Of a DNA stretch of 64,000 nucleotides, positions 42,597 to 51,234 are shown piece by piece. The notes beneath the pieces were generated by a model, which saw nothing but the letters and a program-made list of their open reading frames with translations, had not been told where the DNA came from and made no database searches. Position numbers and translations under genes: made by a program. Location of the stretch: positions 85,874 to 149,873 of the forward strand of contig JAWSUE010000007.1 of the NCBI GenBank assembly GCA_033549065.1, written 5' to 3'. Source of the stretch: Bacillota bacterium (GTDB taxonomy: Bacteria; Bacillota; Dethiobacteria; DTU022). Each line of letters starts with the position of its first letter. Position 1 is the first letter of the stretch.

Positions 42597-42866
42597 ATGA
42601 GCAAAATATATGAATTTGAAGCAATCCTTATAAAAGTTCCTGATATTGATGGTGCCTATATAGAAATTCCTTTTGATGTAAAAACAGAATTCGGTAAAGG
42701 CAGGGTTCCTGTATATGCCACATTTGATGGAGAGCCATATCAAGGCAGTCTCGTCAGGATGAAAACACCCTGCCATATTATCGGAGTTAGAAAAGACATT
42801 CGGGCGAAAATTGGAAAACAAGCTGGAGATATTGTTAAAGTTACTATCAAAGAAAGAAATACCTGA
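42597..42866 (+). CDS. DUF1905-domain protein
   Basis: 89 residues that are entirely a DUF1905 beta-barrel-like domain: [20 protein letters not shown], then a [19 protein letters not shown] stretch and [20 protein letters not shown]. It lacks the YdeI/OmdA C-terminal part that often follows. The function is unknown. AAAGGAGCC precedes the ATG. Confidence 0.88.
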   Translation: MSKIYEFEAILIKVPDIDGAYIEIPFDVKTEFGKGRVPVYATFDGEPYQGSLVRMKTPCHIIGVRKDIRAKIGKQAGDIVKVTIKERNT

Positions 42867-42906
42867 TAATAATTTCATACCTTTAAAGAGAAATGATTTA
42901 TTGATC

Positions 42907-43515
42907 TTATAATTGCATTGCTCCAATATATGTAAATACTGCAGCAATGATAACAAGAATAACAGCAGCGAATAGAATCACAACCTGAATTAAATAAGTA
43001 AGGATACTCATACCTGTTGAAAGGCTATGACTTTCACGTATTGCAATAACTTGTAAGACAAGAATCCAGATCGATAATGCAAAGCCGAAGAGACCGCTGA
43101 GTATGCCGCCGACGATACCTAAAAAACCCAGTAAAAAGGAAATAGGAACATTAATAATCATTGGAAAGTTAGCAAAGGCATACGCAGAGAATAGATTCCA
43201 ATATTGACCCTTGCCGCCGAAAAGGCGGGCGAAAAGATGGATCAAGAGAGTAGATATAAATAGTGAAATAATCCCAAAGGGAATCATTGCCAGTGCAATA
43301 TAGTACAAGGGAAATTGAAAACCGATTTCAAGCATGGAGTTTTCATAACTGCTAAATTGAGCCCCGCTATAGACTGCAACTATTGAAGTTAAAATCAGTA
43401 CAAATGTATATACCAGGAAAGCCAAACCTGCCGGCTTTTCCTTTGCAACCTCATTTAATGTTGCAACCGGCATAGTAATGACACCGGATAGCCAGTTGAT
43501 TATTTTATCAAACAT
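42907..43515 (-). CDS. Yip1-family membrane protein
   Basis: 202 residues with five hydrophobic helices and a short amphipathic N-terminus (FDKIINWLSGVITMPV). The cytosolic loop FARLFGGKGQYWNLFSAYAF and the following FANFPMIINVPISF match the bacterial Yip1/YIF1-like family. The role in bacteria is unknown. The gene is 34 bases downstream of sppA on the same strand, so the two may be co-expressed. Confidence 0.8.
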   Translation of the reverse strand: MFDKIINWLSGVITMPVATLNEVAKEKPAGLAFLVYTFVLILTSIVAVYSGAQFSSYENSMLEIGFQFPLYYIALAMIPFGIISLFISTLLIHLFARLFGGKGQYWNLFSAYAFANFPMIINVPISFLLGFLGIVGGILSGLFGFALSIWILVLQVIAIRESHSLSTGMSILTYLIQVVILFAAVILVIIAAVFTYIGAMQL

Positions 43516-43549
43516 ATTTTTACCTCCATGATTTGAGTAATTTAATAAA

Positions 43550-44482
43550 CTATCTAACCTGGTAGCGAATATCAGGTTTAATACCTTCCCTCAGCATTTC
43601 TAGTATTACCAGTTCCGGGTTTATGGAGGACCTCTCAATTGTCGACAATACTTTATATCCGTAACTAAATAACTGGGCAAACATCGGTGGTTGGGGAAAT
43701 TCATAGCGAACAGGATTCTCCAGGTTATTCAGTTCAGCCAGATAGTCAATTGCATCTTCAATACCACCAAGTCTGTCAACCAGACCAAGTTCAAGGGCCT
43801 GGGATCCGAGATAAATCTGACCGGTTGCCAGTATGCGGACCCTTTCAGGATCCATTCTTCTGCCCTCGGCTACTGCCAATATAAATTGGTTATAGGCTTC
43901 ATCTGATATATCTTGCATAATCATTCTTTCATCATCAGTCATCGTGCGGCTCAGCATATCTTTATGCTCCCCGGACTTGATGACTTCAACCTCAATGCCG
44001 ATCATTTCGTATAGTCCTTCCATATTCATCAAAGTGCTGATTACACCGATCGAGCCCGTCATGGTACCAGGTTGAGCAATAATTCCCTGGGCTGGTGCTG
44101 CTATGTAATAACCTCCAGAAGCAGCCATGTCCCCCATTGAAACAACAATCGGTTTTTCAAATTCCCTGACCATAGCTGCTATATCTTGTGAAGCGGCAAT
44201 AGACCCACCTGGGCTTTCAATTCTCAAAACAACCCCTTTTATTGATTGGTCAGAAGCGGCACGCTCAAGTTGGCTATTGACAAAATGAGGTGATATGCCT
44301 CCAGAGAGGAATAGCCCTAGGGATTCCTGAATAGTACCATTTAAATAGATTACCACAACCCGGTCTTCTCCAGTTTTCGACCAATCCCGGTCGCGATCTC
44401 TTCCTGCTAGGAAGGGTAGGGTGATCACCATTAACACCGAGATGACAATCAAACCGATTATGAATATCTTCTTCTTATTCAT
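43550..44482 (-). CDS. sppA: Signal peptide peptidase SppA (short form)
   Basis: 310 residues, the single-domain Gram-positive form. An N-terminal anchor helix precedes a Clp-like serine protease domain. The catalytic Ser is in SMGDMAASGGYYIAAPA, and the general-base Lys is probably the one in IKSGEHKDMLSR about 50 residues later. ESPGGSIAASQDIA is the substrate-binding strand. It degrades leftover signal peptides and helps with membrane stress. Confidence 0.92.
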   Translation of the reverse strand: MNKKKIFIIGLIVISVLMVITLPFLAGRDRDRDWSKTGEDRVVVIYLNGTIQESLGLFLSGGISPHFVNSQLERAASDQSIKGVVLRIESPGGSIAASQDIAAMVREFEKPIVVSMGDMAASGGYYIAAPAQGIIAQPGTMTGSIGVISTLMNMEGLYEMIGIEVEVIKSGEHKDMLSRTMTDDERMIMQDISDEAYNQFILAVAEGRRMDPERVRILATGQIYLGSQALELGLVDRLGGIEDAIDYLAELNNLENPVRYEFPQPPMFAQLFSYGYKVLSTIERSSINPELVILEMLREGIKPDIRYQVR

Positions 44483-44662
44483 TATGAATCACTCCTAAAA
44501 AATTCTCGTTTTCATATTACTTAATTTTAGGCATGACACAAAAATCCTTCTCCAAATTCGAAGAACCCTAACGGATAGGGATTTAAGAAAAAGATAAGCA
44601 GTATTGTTCAGAGAAGAATAATGGTAACTGGTGAATAACATGTGAGAGCAAAGATTTATATT

Positions 44663-45487
44663 TTATCCCAATTCGAGTGTTATAATCCTGTGTGCTTTCT
44701 GGGCTATTTTAGATGCGCCTGCCATTTTAAATAGGAGTCGATAGAAAAAATCAAGTTTATCGATTTCTGAAGACTTTGAGAAATACCATTCATCGAGAAG
44801 ATGAATATTTTCTCCCCATTCTTCAATTTCTTCTGCTTCGTCAATCCCCCAGTAAACAACTGCACCTGTTTTCTGAAATGAAGGATGCCTGTTTATGTTT
44901 GATGCGGTTAGAAGACTGTAGCAGTCAAAAATAATCAGGCAGTGTCCGAATTTAGATTGTAATGCCTGGAATAATTTTTTGATTTCTTCTTCTGGAAGGT
45001 ACATAAGCAATCCTTCGGCCAGGATGACTACAGGCTTGTTATCAGAGTTATCTACTTTATCCAGCCAGCTTATGTTAATAGCCGATGATTCGATCATATT
45101 ATAACGGGTTTTTTCACTGTAGAATTTTTTTCTCAACTTCATAACCTCTGCATAATCCAGGTCGTACCATTCAACCGAACCGTTGTCAATTCGTTCAAAC
45201 CTGCTGTCCAGGCCGCAGCCTAAATGGATGAAGAGGCTGCGTGGGTTTTCGTTCAAAAAAGTCCTGGTAAAGTCATCAAAATATTTGGCTCGCATACAGA
45301 TTGTTACATGGGTCTGTTTTGGTATCTCAAGCTTGCTGAAATCATAATCGATAGAGTCGACAATCTCCAAAGCTTTTCTATCTTCAATTATCGGCGAGGC
45401 TTTTCGGGTTTCCAACGCCCGGCTGTACAATGGAACCATTAAAGTTTCCTGTTCCCGGATAAGAGCTACCTTTTCTTTTTCCACCAA
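44663..45487 (-). CDS. LCMT-like class I SAM methyltransferase (COG3315)
   Basis: 274 residues from a TTG at 45487 that follows GGCGGTG. The frame extends upstream to 45616, but the added residues are a hydrophobic run unlike the family. SAM-binding glycine loop: LFIHLGCGLDSRFERI, with acidic WYDLDYAEVMKLRKKF at strand two and VILAEGLLMYLPEEEIKKLF at strand four. The family methylates carboxylates or hydroxyls in small molecules, including polyketides. No biosynthetic cluster surrounds it, so the substrate is open. Confidence 0.82.
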   Translation of the reverse strand: MVEKEKVALIREQETLMVPLYSRALETRKASPIIEDRKALEIVDSIDYDFSKLEIPKQTHVTICMRAKYFDDFTRTFLNENPRSLFIHLGCGLDSRFERIDNGSVEWYDLDYAEVMKLRKKFYSEKTRYNMIESSAINISWLDKVDNSDNKPVVILAEGLLMYLPEEEIKKLFQALQSKFGHCLIIFDCYSLLTASNINRHPSFQKTGAVVYWGIDEAEEIEEWGENIHLLDEWYFSKSSEIDKLDFFYRLLFKMAGASKIAQKAHRIITLELG

Positions 45488-45666
45488 AGATACACCGCCT
45501 ATAATGTTTGCTATGTTTAAATCTATTTGCCTTCTATATGAATGATATCTTAAATTATCAAAGATTAAAAGACTAATTCCTGATATTACCAATATGATTT
45601 TAAAAGGAATAATCATATCTTTAGCATAATTTAGTAATAGATAACATAAAACTTTGAAGCAGGAGA

Positions 45667-47925
45667 ATGATCATGAAAAAGCTGGCAATAGCAATCCTGA
45701 TTTTCTTTATAACTGGTTACTTCATGTTCTTCTATAAACCGGAAGAAAAAATTGCGGTTGTAATTAATGAAGAGCCAATAACTATAGAAGATACTATTAA
45801 AACAGAAGATGATAACTTACTCGTCCCGGCAATATCTTTTTTTGATGAACTAGGTTTTGAAACCTTCTGGGATGAAACAAACAATATTTTATCGGCCAAC
45901 CTGGGAGATTTCAGGTTAGTTCTTCCGGCCGGCAGTCGGGAAATAACCGTAAACGGCCAGAGCCGCGAGTGGGATGTCCCGGTAACAATGGTAGAAGGTA
46001 TAGCCTATATTCCACTGAGACATGCTACAGAAGCCGTTGGGGCTTTTATTGAATGGAACGAACAGACCCGAACGGTAAACATATCAACGTTGCAAGAGGT
46101 ATTCGATCCCGAAAAACCAGATGATCAGGAAGGACCTTTACTTTTTCTTGCTTATCCACCGACATCTCCCTTCACCTATTACGGGCATTCTCTTTTTGTC
46201 TTCGGCACAACTAAATCTTACTCACAGGTTAAGGTCACAGTTAACGGTGACCCGGTGGAAATCATTGACAACAGGACAGGTAACTTCTTGACAATGGTTG
46301 ATATACCCCGTGGGGAAGAGTTTCCGATCGTTGTTGAAGCAACCGGACTTGAAGGTACCAGCACTATCGAAAGATCGGTTATTTATCCCGCACCCTGGAA
46401 ACCGATGCATCGTGAACCGCTGGCTGTTCATTCCACCTATTTAGTCCCCGGTGAAAATCAGGTATTAAAAATTGGAGATACCTTAACAATTGCGTTCCAG
46501 GGGTCACCGGGAGCCGAAGCACATTTCAGGATCGGTGATAATGGAAGCTGGAATAGCATGACCGAGTTAGCTTACGTTGGCGGCCCCCGGGGAGAAGGGG
46601 GTATCTATACGGCTGTATACAAAGTAGAGCAAAAAGACCTGCCTGCCAGCGGTTCGACCAGACCGAAAACCATCACGGTATCATTGCGCCGGGGTGGAAA
46701 TGAGGTAACCCGTGTGCTTCCCGGCAGAGTATCTTTCACAGCCGATTCCCCTTACAAGATTATTGAAATAAAAAAAGAACATGAGCTTAAAAACCGCGGT
46801 TGGCTCTATCAGATGCGAGAAAGCGGTTTAACACTCCACTCAAGCACTGTCGGTGGTAACGGCCATCCTACCACCGTGATCAGCTACCTGGTAGCAGGGA
46901 CCCGTTATGAAGCTGAAGGTATGTCAGGTAACTACTACCGTATTAATCTATATGGGGATCAAAATTATCTGATCCACAAGGATATGGTCAATGTCCTTGA
47001 GAGTAAAGAGTTTCTTGAACCAAGCCTGAATGGACTGCGATTGCTTGAAACTACTGGAAAGGTAAGGTTGATTTTTATTACGGATGAACGCTTTCATTTT
47101 TTCATTGAAGATGGCAAGGATAACCTTGCAATTAAAGCATACGGGTTGGAAATTGATCAAGATCTCCAGATTCCGGACCTAACCTTGAAAGTAGAAGATT
47201 TAAACCTGGCACCTAACCACTCGGAAGGTCCGGATTCATGGACTATAACAATCAATTTTGATTTTAACATGACAGCTTTCAGCCGGAAGTGGTCGGGAAA
47301 TAACCTAATTATTGATATTTATAAGCCTCAAAAAACAGTCGAAGAAAATATTTTTCAAGACAAAACGATTATTATCGATCCCGGGCATGGAGGAAGGGAT
47401 ACCGGGGCACCCGGGCCAGGTGTAATCCATGAAAAAGATGTTAACCTGGCCATAAGCCTTTACCTTAGAGATCTGCTATCAGCAGAGGGTACAAATGTGA
47501 TTATGACCCGCACGGAAGATATCTTTGTCAACCTGTATGACAGACCTGAGCAGATTGACCAGTATGATGCCGACATTTTTGTCAGCGTTCATTCCAACGC
47601 TCATGCCCAGGATGCCCCGGCAACAGAGATTCATGGAATCATGGTGCTCTATAATTATGCTCACAATGAAGCACTGGCTGAAATCATGCTCAAAACGTTG
47701 GATGAAGAGATGGAGCTTCCAGCATTCAGAATATGGAGAAGGAATATTGCTGTTCTCAGGCATCCCCAGATTCCGAGTGTTCTGGTAGAAGCAGGGTACA
47801 TGATGCATCCGGAAGATAACTGGTACATCCTTCACCCTCTTGGACAAAGGGAGTTTGCCAGGGCTATTAAAGAAGGTATCAAAAACTACTTCCTTTTTAC
47901 TTCAATGCCTTCATCAATTGAATAG
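45667..47925 (+). CDS. N-acetylmuramoyl-L-alanine amidase with stalk domain
   Basis: 752-residue secreted or anchored cell-wall enzyme. An N-terminal signal or anchor helix (residues 4-22) is followed by a copper-amine-oxidase-N-like stalk domain (to about 145), Ig-like beta regions, an SH3-like part and a C-terminal Amidase_3 domain (about 570-745). Zinc ligands are visible: His in IIDPGHGGRDTG, Glu in VIHEKDVN, His in FVSVHSNAH, and the catalytic Glu in VEAGYMMHPED. It cleaves the bond between MurNAc and L-Ala. Amidases of this build act in sporulation or cell separation. Confidence 0.92.
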   Translation: MIMKKLAIAILIFFITGYFMFFYKPEEKIAVVINEEPITIEDTIKTEDDNLLVPAISFFDELGFETFWDETNNILSANLGDFRLVLPAGSREITVNGQSREWDVPVTMVEGIAYIPLRHATEAVGAFIEWNEQTRTVNISTLQEVFDPEKPDDQEGPLLFLAYPPTSPFTYYGHSLFVFGTTKSYSQVKVTVNGDPVEIIDNRTGNFLTMVDIPRGEEFPIVVEATGLEGTSTIERSVIYPAPWKPMHREPLAVHSTYLVPGENQVLKIGDTLTIAFQGSPGAEAHFRIGDNGSWNSMTELAYVGGPRGEGGIYTAVYKVEQKDLPASGSTRPKTITVSLRRGGNEVTRVLPGRVSFTADSPYKIIEIKKEHELKNRGWLYQMRESGLTLHSSTVGGNGHPTTVISYLVAGTRYEAEGMSGNYYRINLYGDQNYLIHKDMVNVLESKEFLEPSLNGLRLLETTGKVRLIFITDERFHFFIEDGKDNLAIKAYGLEIDQDLQIPDLTLKVEDLNLAPNHSEGPDSWTITINFDFNMTAFSRKWSGNNLIIDIYKPQKTVEENIFQDKTIIIDPGHGGRDTGAPGPGVIHEKDVNLAISLYLRDLLSAEGTNVIMTRTEDIFVNLYDRPEQIDQYDADIFVSVHSNAHAQDAPATEIHGIMVLYNYAHNEALAEIMLKTLDEEMELPAFRIWRRNIAVLRHPQIPSVLVEAGYMMHPEDNWYILHPLGQREFARAIKEGIKNYFLFTSMPSSIE

Positions 47926-48045
47926 AACCATTGTAATGTTTAGCGAAAGATAACCGAAGGGTGAAATTGAAGCTGAAGAATTATAAGTGATATATACGGA
48001 TTTTGAATGATGATGGGTAAACTAAAGAAGATAAGAGGTTAACGG

Positions 48046-49299
48046 ATGTTGCTTACATCGGTCTTACACATTATTTTAACCCGTTCTTTCAGTCCATTTG
48101 TTTTCAAAAGTGGTTTCGAGAACTGTTTAGATTTTGAAGCTCTCGATGGTCTTGGATTATACGTGCATATTCCTTTTTGTAAATCGCTCTGTAGTTTTTG
48201 TCCCTACTGTAAAGAAATCTACGATAAAGATAGAGCTGATTCATATAAGACAGCTCTCTTAAAAGAAATTGACCTGGTTTGCCGGAATATGAGTAACCAA
48301 AAAGAAGTGACGAGTCTTTATTTTGGTGGAGGAACCCCGGCACTAATGATCGATGATCTGGCAGAGATCATCGACAGACTTAAGCGTTATTTTATTATCT
48401 CAGGTGAAATTGGGGTTGAACTTCATCCCCAAAATATCACGGAAGAAATAATAGATAAATTATTATCTGCCGGTGTAACTATGGTCAGCATCGGGGTTCA
48501 GTCATTTGATGAACAATCTCTCCTTAAATTAGGCCGCACTTCTAATTCATTAACTGATAGGCTGCTGAAGATTAAAAATAAAGGTTTTCAGGTTGTTGAT
48601 GTTGATTTGATCTTTGCCATACCGGGTCAAACTGAAGACATCTTGATTAGTGATATTAAGACAGCATTTGAAAACGGAGCAACGCAGGTGTCAACCTACC
48701 CCTTCGTTGACTTTACTTTTGCCAAGAATAAATACAAACCTCTGCCTGAAAAAGAAAAGAAGAAGATGCTGGAAACGCTTGCACGATATTGCCATGACTA
48801 TAATCTGGATCGGACCTCTGTATGGACTTTTGCTAAGCACAATACCGGGAAATATTCATCTATAACCCGCGATGCATTTTTAGGATTTGGGGTATCTTCG
48901 ACAACCCTTCTAAAAGATAAATTCAAAATTAATACGCATTCAATTGAAGCCTATATAGAAAGAGTCAATAAGGAGTTTCTGCCCACTTCTCTTACGCTTG
49001 ATTTTTCCTTGGGACAAAGAATGGCCTATTTTTTATTCTGGAGTTCCTATGCCATGAAGATCAACAAAGAGAAATTTGCAGAATCCTTTGGAAGGCAGAT
49101 CAAGACAATGTTCGGACTGGAATTCAAAATTGCAGAAAGACTCGGGTATATAAGGGAGAACTGTGAAAGCTATGAGCTAACCGGCAAAGGAGCAACTCTG
49201 TTCCATTCCATTGAGCAGGCTTATACCCGGGCTTATATTGATAAAATGTGGAATATATCAAAGCAGCAGGCATTCCCTGAGCAAATAATTCTTAAATAG
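48046..49299 (+). CDS. HemW-like radical SAM protein
   Basis: 417 residues. The coproporphyrinogen-oxidase-like opening is YVHIPFCKSLCSFC (C-x3-C-x2-C near residue 45), followed by TSLYFGGGTPALM and MVSIGVQSFDEQSLLKLGR. The C-terminal HemN-type domain is present but divergent. A PYCK extension to the cluster motif adds a fourth cysteine. In this family true HemN, heme chaperone HemW and heme-degrading or methylating relatives look alike; the divergent tail argues against canonical HemW. No heme genes are adjacent. Confidence 0.82.
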   Translation: MLLTSVLHIILTRSFSPFVFKSGFENCLDFEALDGLGLYVHIPFCKSLCSFCPYCKEIYDKDRADSYKTALLKEIDLVCRNMSNQKEVTSLYFGGGTPALMIDDLAEIIDRLKRYFIISGEIGVELHPQNITEEIIDKLLSAGVTMVSIGVQSFDEQSLLKLGRTSNSLTDRLLKIKNKGFQVVDVDLIFAIPGQTEDILISDIKTAFENGATQVSTYPFVDFTFAKNKYKPLPEKEKKKMLETLARYCHDYNLDRTSVWTFAKHNTGKYSSITRDAFLGFGVSSTTLLKDKFKINTHSIEAYIERVNKEFLPTSLTLDFSLGQRMAYFLFWSSYAMKINKEKFAESFGRQIKTMFGLEFKIAERLGYIRENCESYELTGKGATLFHSIEQAYTRAYIDKMWNISKQQAFPEQIILK

Positions 49300-49391
49300 G
49301 GCAAAAATCCATTTATCAATTTATACTATCATCACATATAATTAATAGAATTATGAGATTTTGCACCCGGCACTTTTATACCTGATAGAGA

Positions 49392-50339
49392 TCAATCGGT
49401 AAGATAGTTACCCCTGATCGTTGATAACTGCTCATTTTTTAGGTGGAGATTGTCGTGAGGATTTATATGAACCAGTACTTCACTTACATGATCGGAATTG
49501 TGCTGTAGGGTTTCCTTTATCATATCGGCTATATCATGGCCTTCCTGAACTGTTTTTGTTGCATCAACCTGAACTGCAATATCAATCTGGACTTCAGGGC
49601 CAACAACTCTGCCCCTGACCCATGAGATATCTATAACACCGGGTACTCTGTGTGCCAGAGATTTGACATGCTCTATAGTCTCCTCACTAAGTGAAGCATC
49701 CATCAGGTTGCCTACCGCCTTGATCAAAATCATTACTGCTATTTTTATAATTAATATTGCAACAACTGTTCCTGCTAAAGGATCCAGAAAGCGCAGCCAG
49801 GCTATTCCATAATAAGCGCCGGCCATGCTGCCGGCAATACCAATCAAAACTCCTATAGATGAGTAGGCATCGGAACGATGATCCCAGGCGTTTGCAATCA
49901 TGGCTTCGCTGTTCAGTTCACTTCCGGTTCGGTAAGTAATTCTGAACATAACCTCTTTCACAATGATAGAGCCTACTGCTGCTGCCAAAGCAATCAGGGA
50001 AGGTGTAGGAATCTGATTTTCCAGAACGGAGATTATAATATCCCTACCTATTAAAGCGGCAGCTGCCAGCAAGGTTAGCCCTACAAATATTGCCGCCAGC
50101 GGTTCAACCTTCCCATGGCCATAAGGGTGGCATTCGTCTGCCGGTTTACGTGATATCTTCAGGCTGATATAGACAACTAATGTTGCGAATGTATCTGACC
50201 CTGAGTGGAATGCATCAGCAATCATAGCTTTGCTGCTGCCAAAATATCCAGCTAACCCTTTAAGCAAGCTTAATGCCAGATTTCCCAGCAGACAGAAAAA
50301 TGTTATTGTTTCCCCTCTGTGATACAAATGTTTTTTCAA
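49392..50339 (-). CDS. Cation diffusion facilitator (metal efflux)
   Basis: 315 residues: six membrane helices and a cytosolic C-terminal domain. The tetrahedral transport site is seen as ADAFHSGSDT in helix 2 and NAWDHRSDAYSS in helix 5 (H-x3-D in both). The loop DECHPYGHGKVEP is the family marker. H-x3-D in both helices is reported for zinc/cobalt-type members. The TTG start follows GGAGTGAG. A NiCo-type riboswitch upstream suggests that Co2+ or Ni2+ is the exported ion. Confidence 0.92.
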   Translation of the reverse strand: MKKHLYHRGETITFFCLLGNLALSLLKGLAGYFGSSKAMIADAFHSGSDTFATLVVYISLKISRKPADECHPYGHGKVEPLAAIFVGLTLLAAAALIGRDIIISVLENQIPTPSLIALAAAVGSIIVKEVMFRITYRTGSELNSEAMIANAWDHRSDAYSSIGVLIGIAGSMAGAYYGIAWLRFLDPLAGTVVAILIIKIAVMILIKAVGNLMDASLSEETIEHVKSLAHRVPGVIDISWVRGRVVGPEVQIDIAVQVDATKTVQEGHDIADMIKETLQHNSDHVSEVLVHINPHDNLHLKNEQLSTIRGNYLTD

Positions 50340-50369
50340 GAAAACTCACTCCAATAATCAATATAACAA

Positions 50370-50478
50370 AACCTGTAAGACTTATTATGATAAGTCCCAC
50401 AGGTTCATTTGACCTGCTGCCTGAACGGCCCGACTGCAGCGAAAATTTTCGCCCGCCTGATCTGCCTCCGGTATGGCT
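50370..50478 (-). promoter_or_regulatory. NiCo-type (nickel/cobalt) riboswitch with terminator
   Basis: The leader contains GGAGGCAG, a GCGAAAATTTTCGC hairpin, GCAGTCGGGCC and CAGGCAGCAGG, which I recall as the conserved junction of the NiCo (czcD) class. Its last helix, CAGGT-caaatga-ACCTG, shares bases with a terminator stem (AACCTGT...ACAGGTT, 50370-50405) followed by TTTTGTTAT. The two are mutually exclusive, so ligand binding would prevent termination and turn the efflux gene on. Confidence 0.72.
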
Positions 50479-50485
50479 TTTCCAT

Positions 50486-50515
50486 ATTATAGATGATTAT
50501 AGATACATACGTCAA
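50486..50515 (-). promoter_or_regulatory. Promoter of the riboswitch-controlled efflux gene
   Basis: TTGACG (50510-50515) and TATAAT (50486-50491) with an 18-base spacer, placing the transcript start just before the riboswitch. Confidence 0.65.
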
Positions 50516-50626
50516 CTGTCATAACAATTAAAAACTAATATGTTAAATTGAACTTAATTCACCCCTTATTTGTCATAGTTACAGAAACAAAAAACAATAA
50601 ATTTAATAATAAAGGGGGTTTACAAT

Positions 50627-51061
50627 ATGATTAAGAAACTTTTGGTGGTCATGATTCTTGCCCTAGCCTTATTATTCATCACCGCTTGTGGAGTACCGAC
50701 AGAGTCGGGAGAAGAGCCCGGTGAAGTGACTCTTCCGGATGAGCTTCCCGCAGAAGTCCAGGCATGGATCGATTCGCGAATAGAACAATTTGGGGCTCAG
50801 ACTTTCAGACATGAAGGGATTCTTTACCTGCTTGTCACCTATGGTGAAAAACCGACCGGAGGATTTGAGGTAGAAATTACCGATATCAGTGAAGAAGAAG
50901 ATAAGCTGGTCGTAACTGCTAACTTTGTCGAGCCAGGAGAAGAAGACGTAGTCATTCAGGCACTCACCTACCCTTATGATCTGGCAATGTTAGAAGACCC
51001 CGGACTTCCCGTAGAATTTATCGCCACCGGGGCCGAATCGGAAGTCCCTGTAATCGACTAA
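50627..51061 (+). CDS. PrcB-like lipoprotein
   Basis: 144 residues. Signal peptide with lipobox FITACG (Cys near residue 21), an acidic linker, then a PrcB C-terminal-type beta domain: ILYLLVTYGEKPTGGFEVEI and VVTANFVEPGEEDVVIQALT, then YPYDLAML. PrcB regulates a protease in treponemes. In Firmicutes the domain occurs in surface lipoproteins of unknown role. GGGGG precedes the ATG. A palindromic repeat follows 13 bases after the stop. Confidence 0.85.
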   Translation: MIKKLLVVMILALALLFITACGVPTESGEEPGEVTLPDELPAEVQAWIDSRIEQFGAQTFRHEGILYLLVTYGEKPTGGFEVEITDISEEEDKLVVTANFVEPGEEDVVIQALTYPYDLAMLEDPGLPVEFIATGAESEVPVID

Positions 51062-51074
51062 ACCACCCATAATC

Positions 51075-51150
51075 ACCGCACAAGGGGACGGTTCTTCTGT
51101 GCGGTCTCGCTAAGTCTAACCGCACAGAAGAACCGTCCCCTTGTGCGGTT
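51075..51150. repeat. Palindromic GGGGACGG repeat, inverted pair with a different stem
   Basis: Unit 1 (51075-51105): ACCGCACA, core AGGGGACGGTTCTTC (51083-51097), TGTGCGGT. Unit 2 (51118-51150) is the inverse: AACCGCACA, GAAGAACCGTCCCCT, TGTGCGGTT. The core equals that at 21140, but the outer stem is unrelated and still self-complementary. Thirteen bases separate the units. It may also end transcription of the lipoprotein gene. Confidence 0.85.
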
Positions 51151-51234
51151 TTACTGCATCTCTTCCCGGATTGTTGACTGGATGTTTACTGCAAAAAGAT
51201 ATATTCTTATACATAAGAGCAGGAGGCGGATTCG

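Noticed and set aside
44565..44590. Terminator of the LCMT-like methyltransferase gene
   Set aside because: AACCCTA/TAGGGAT gives only about five or six pairs and a weak T-run on the minus strand.
45488..45616. N-terminal extension of the LCMT-like methyltransferase
   Set aside because: Hydrophobic residues unlike the family and no ribosome binding site; the TTG at 45487 has one.
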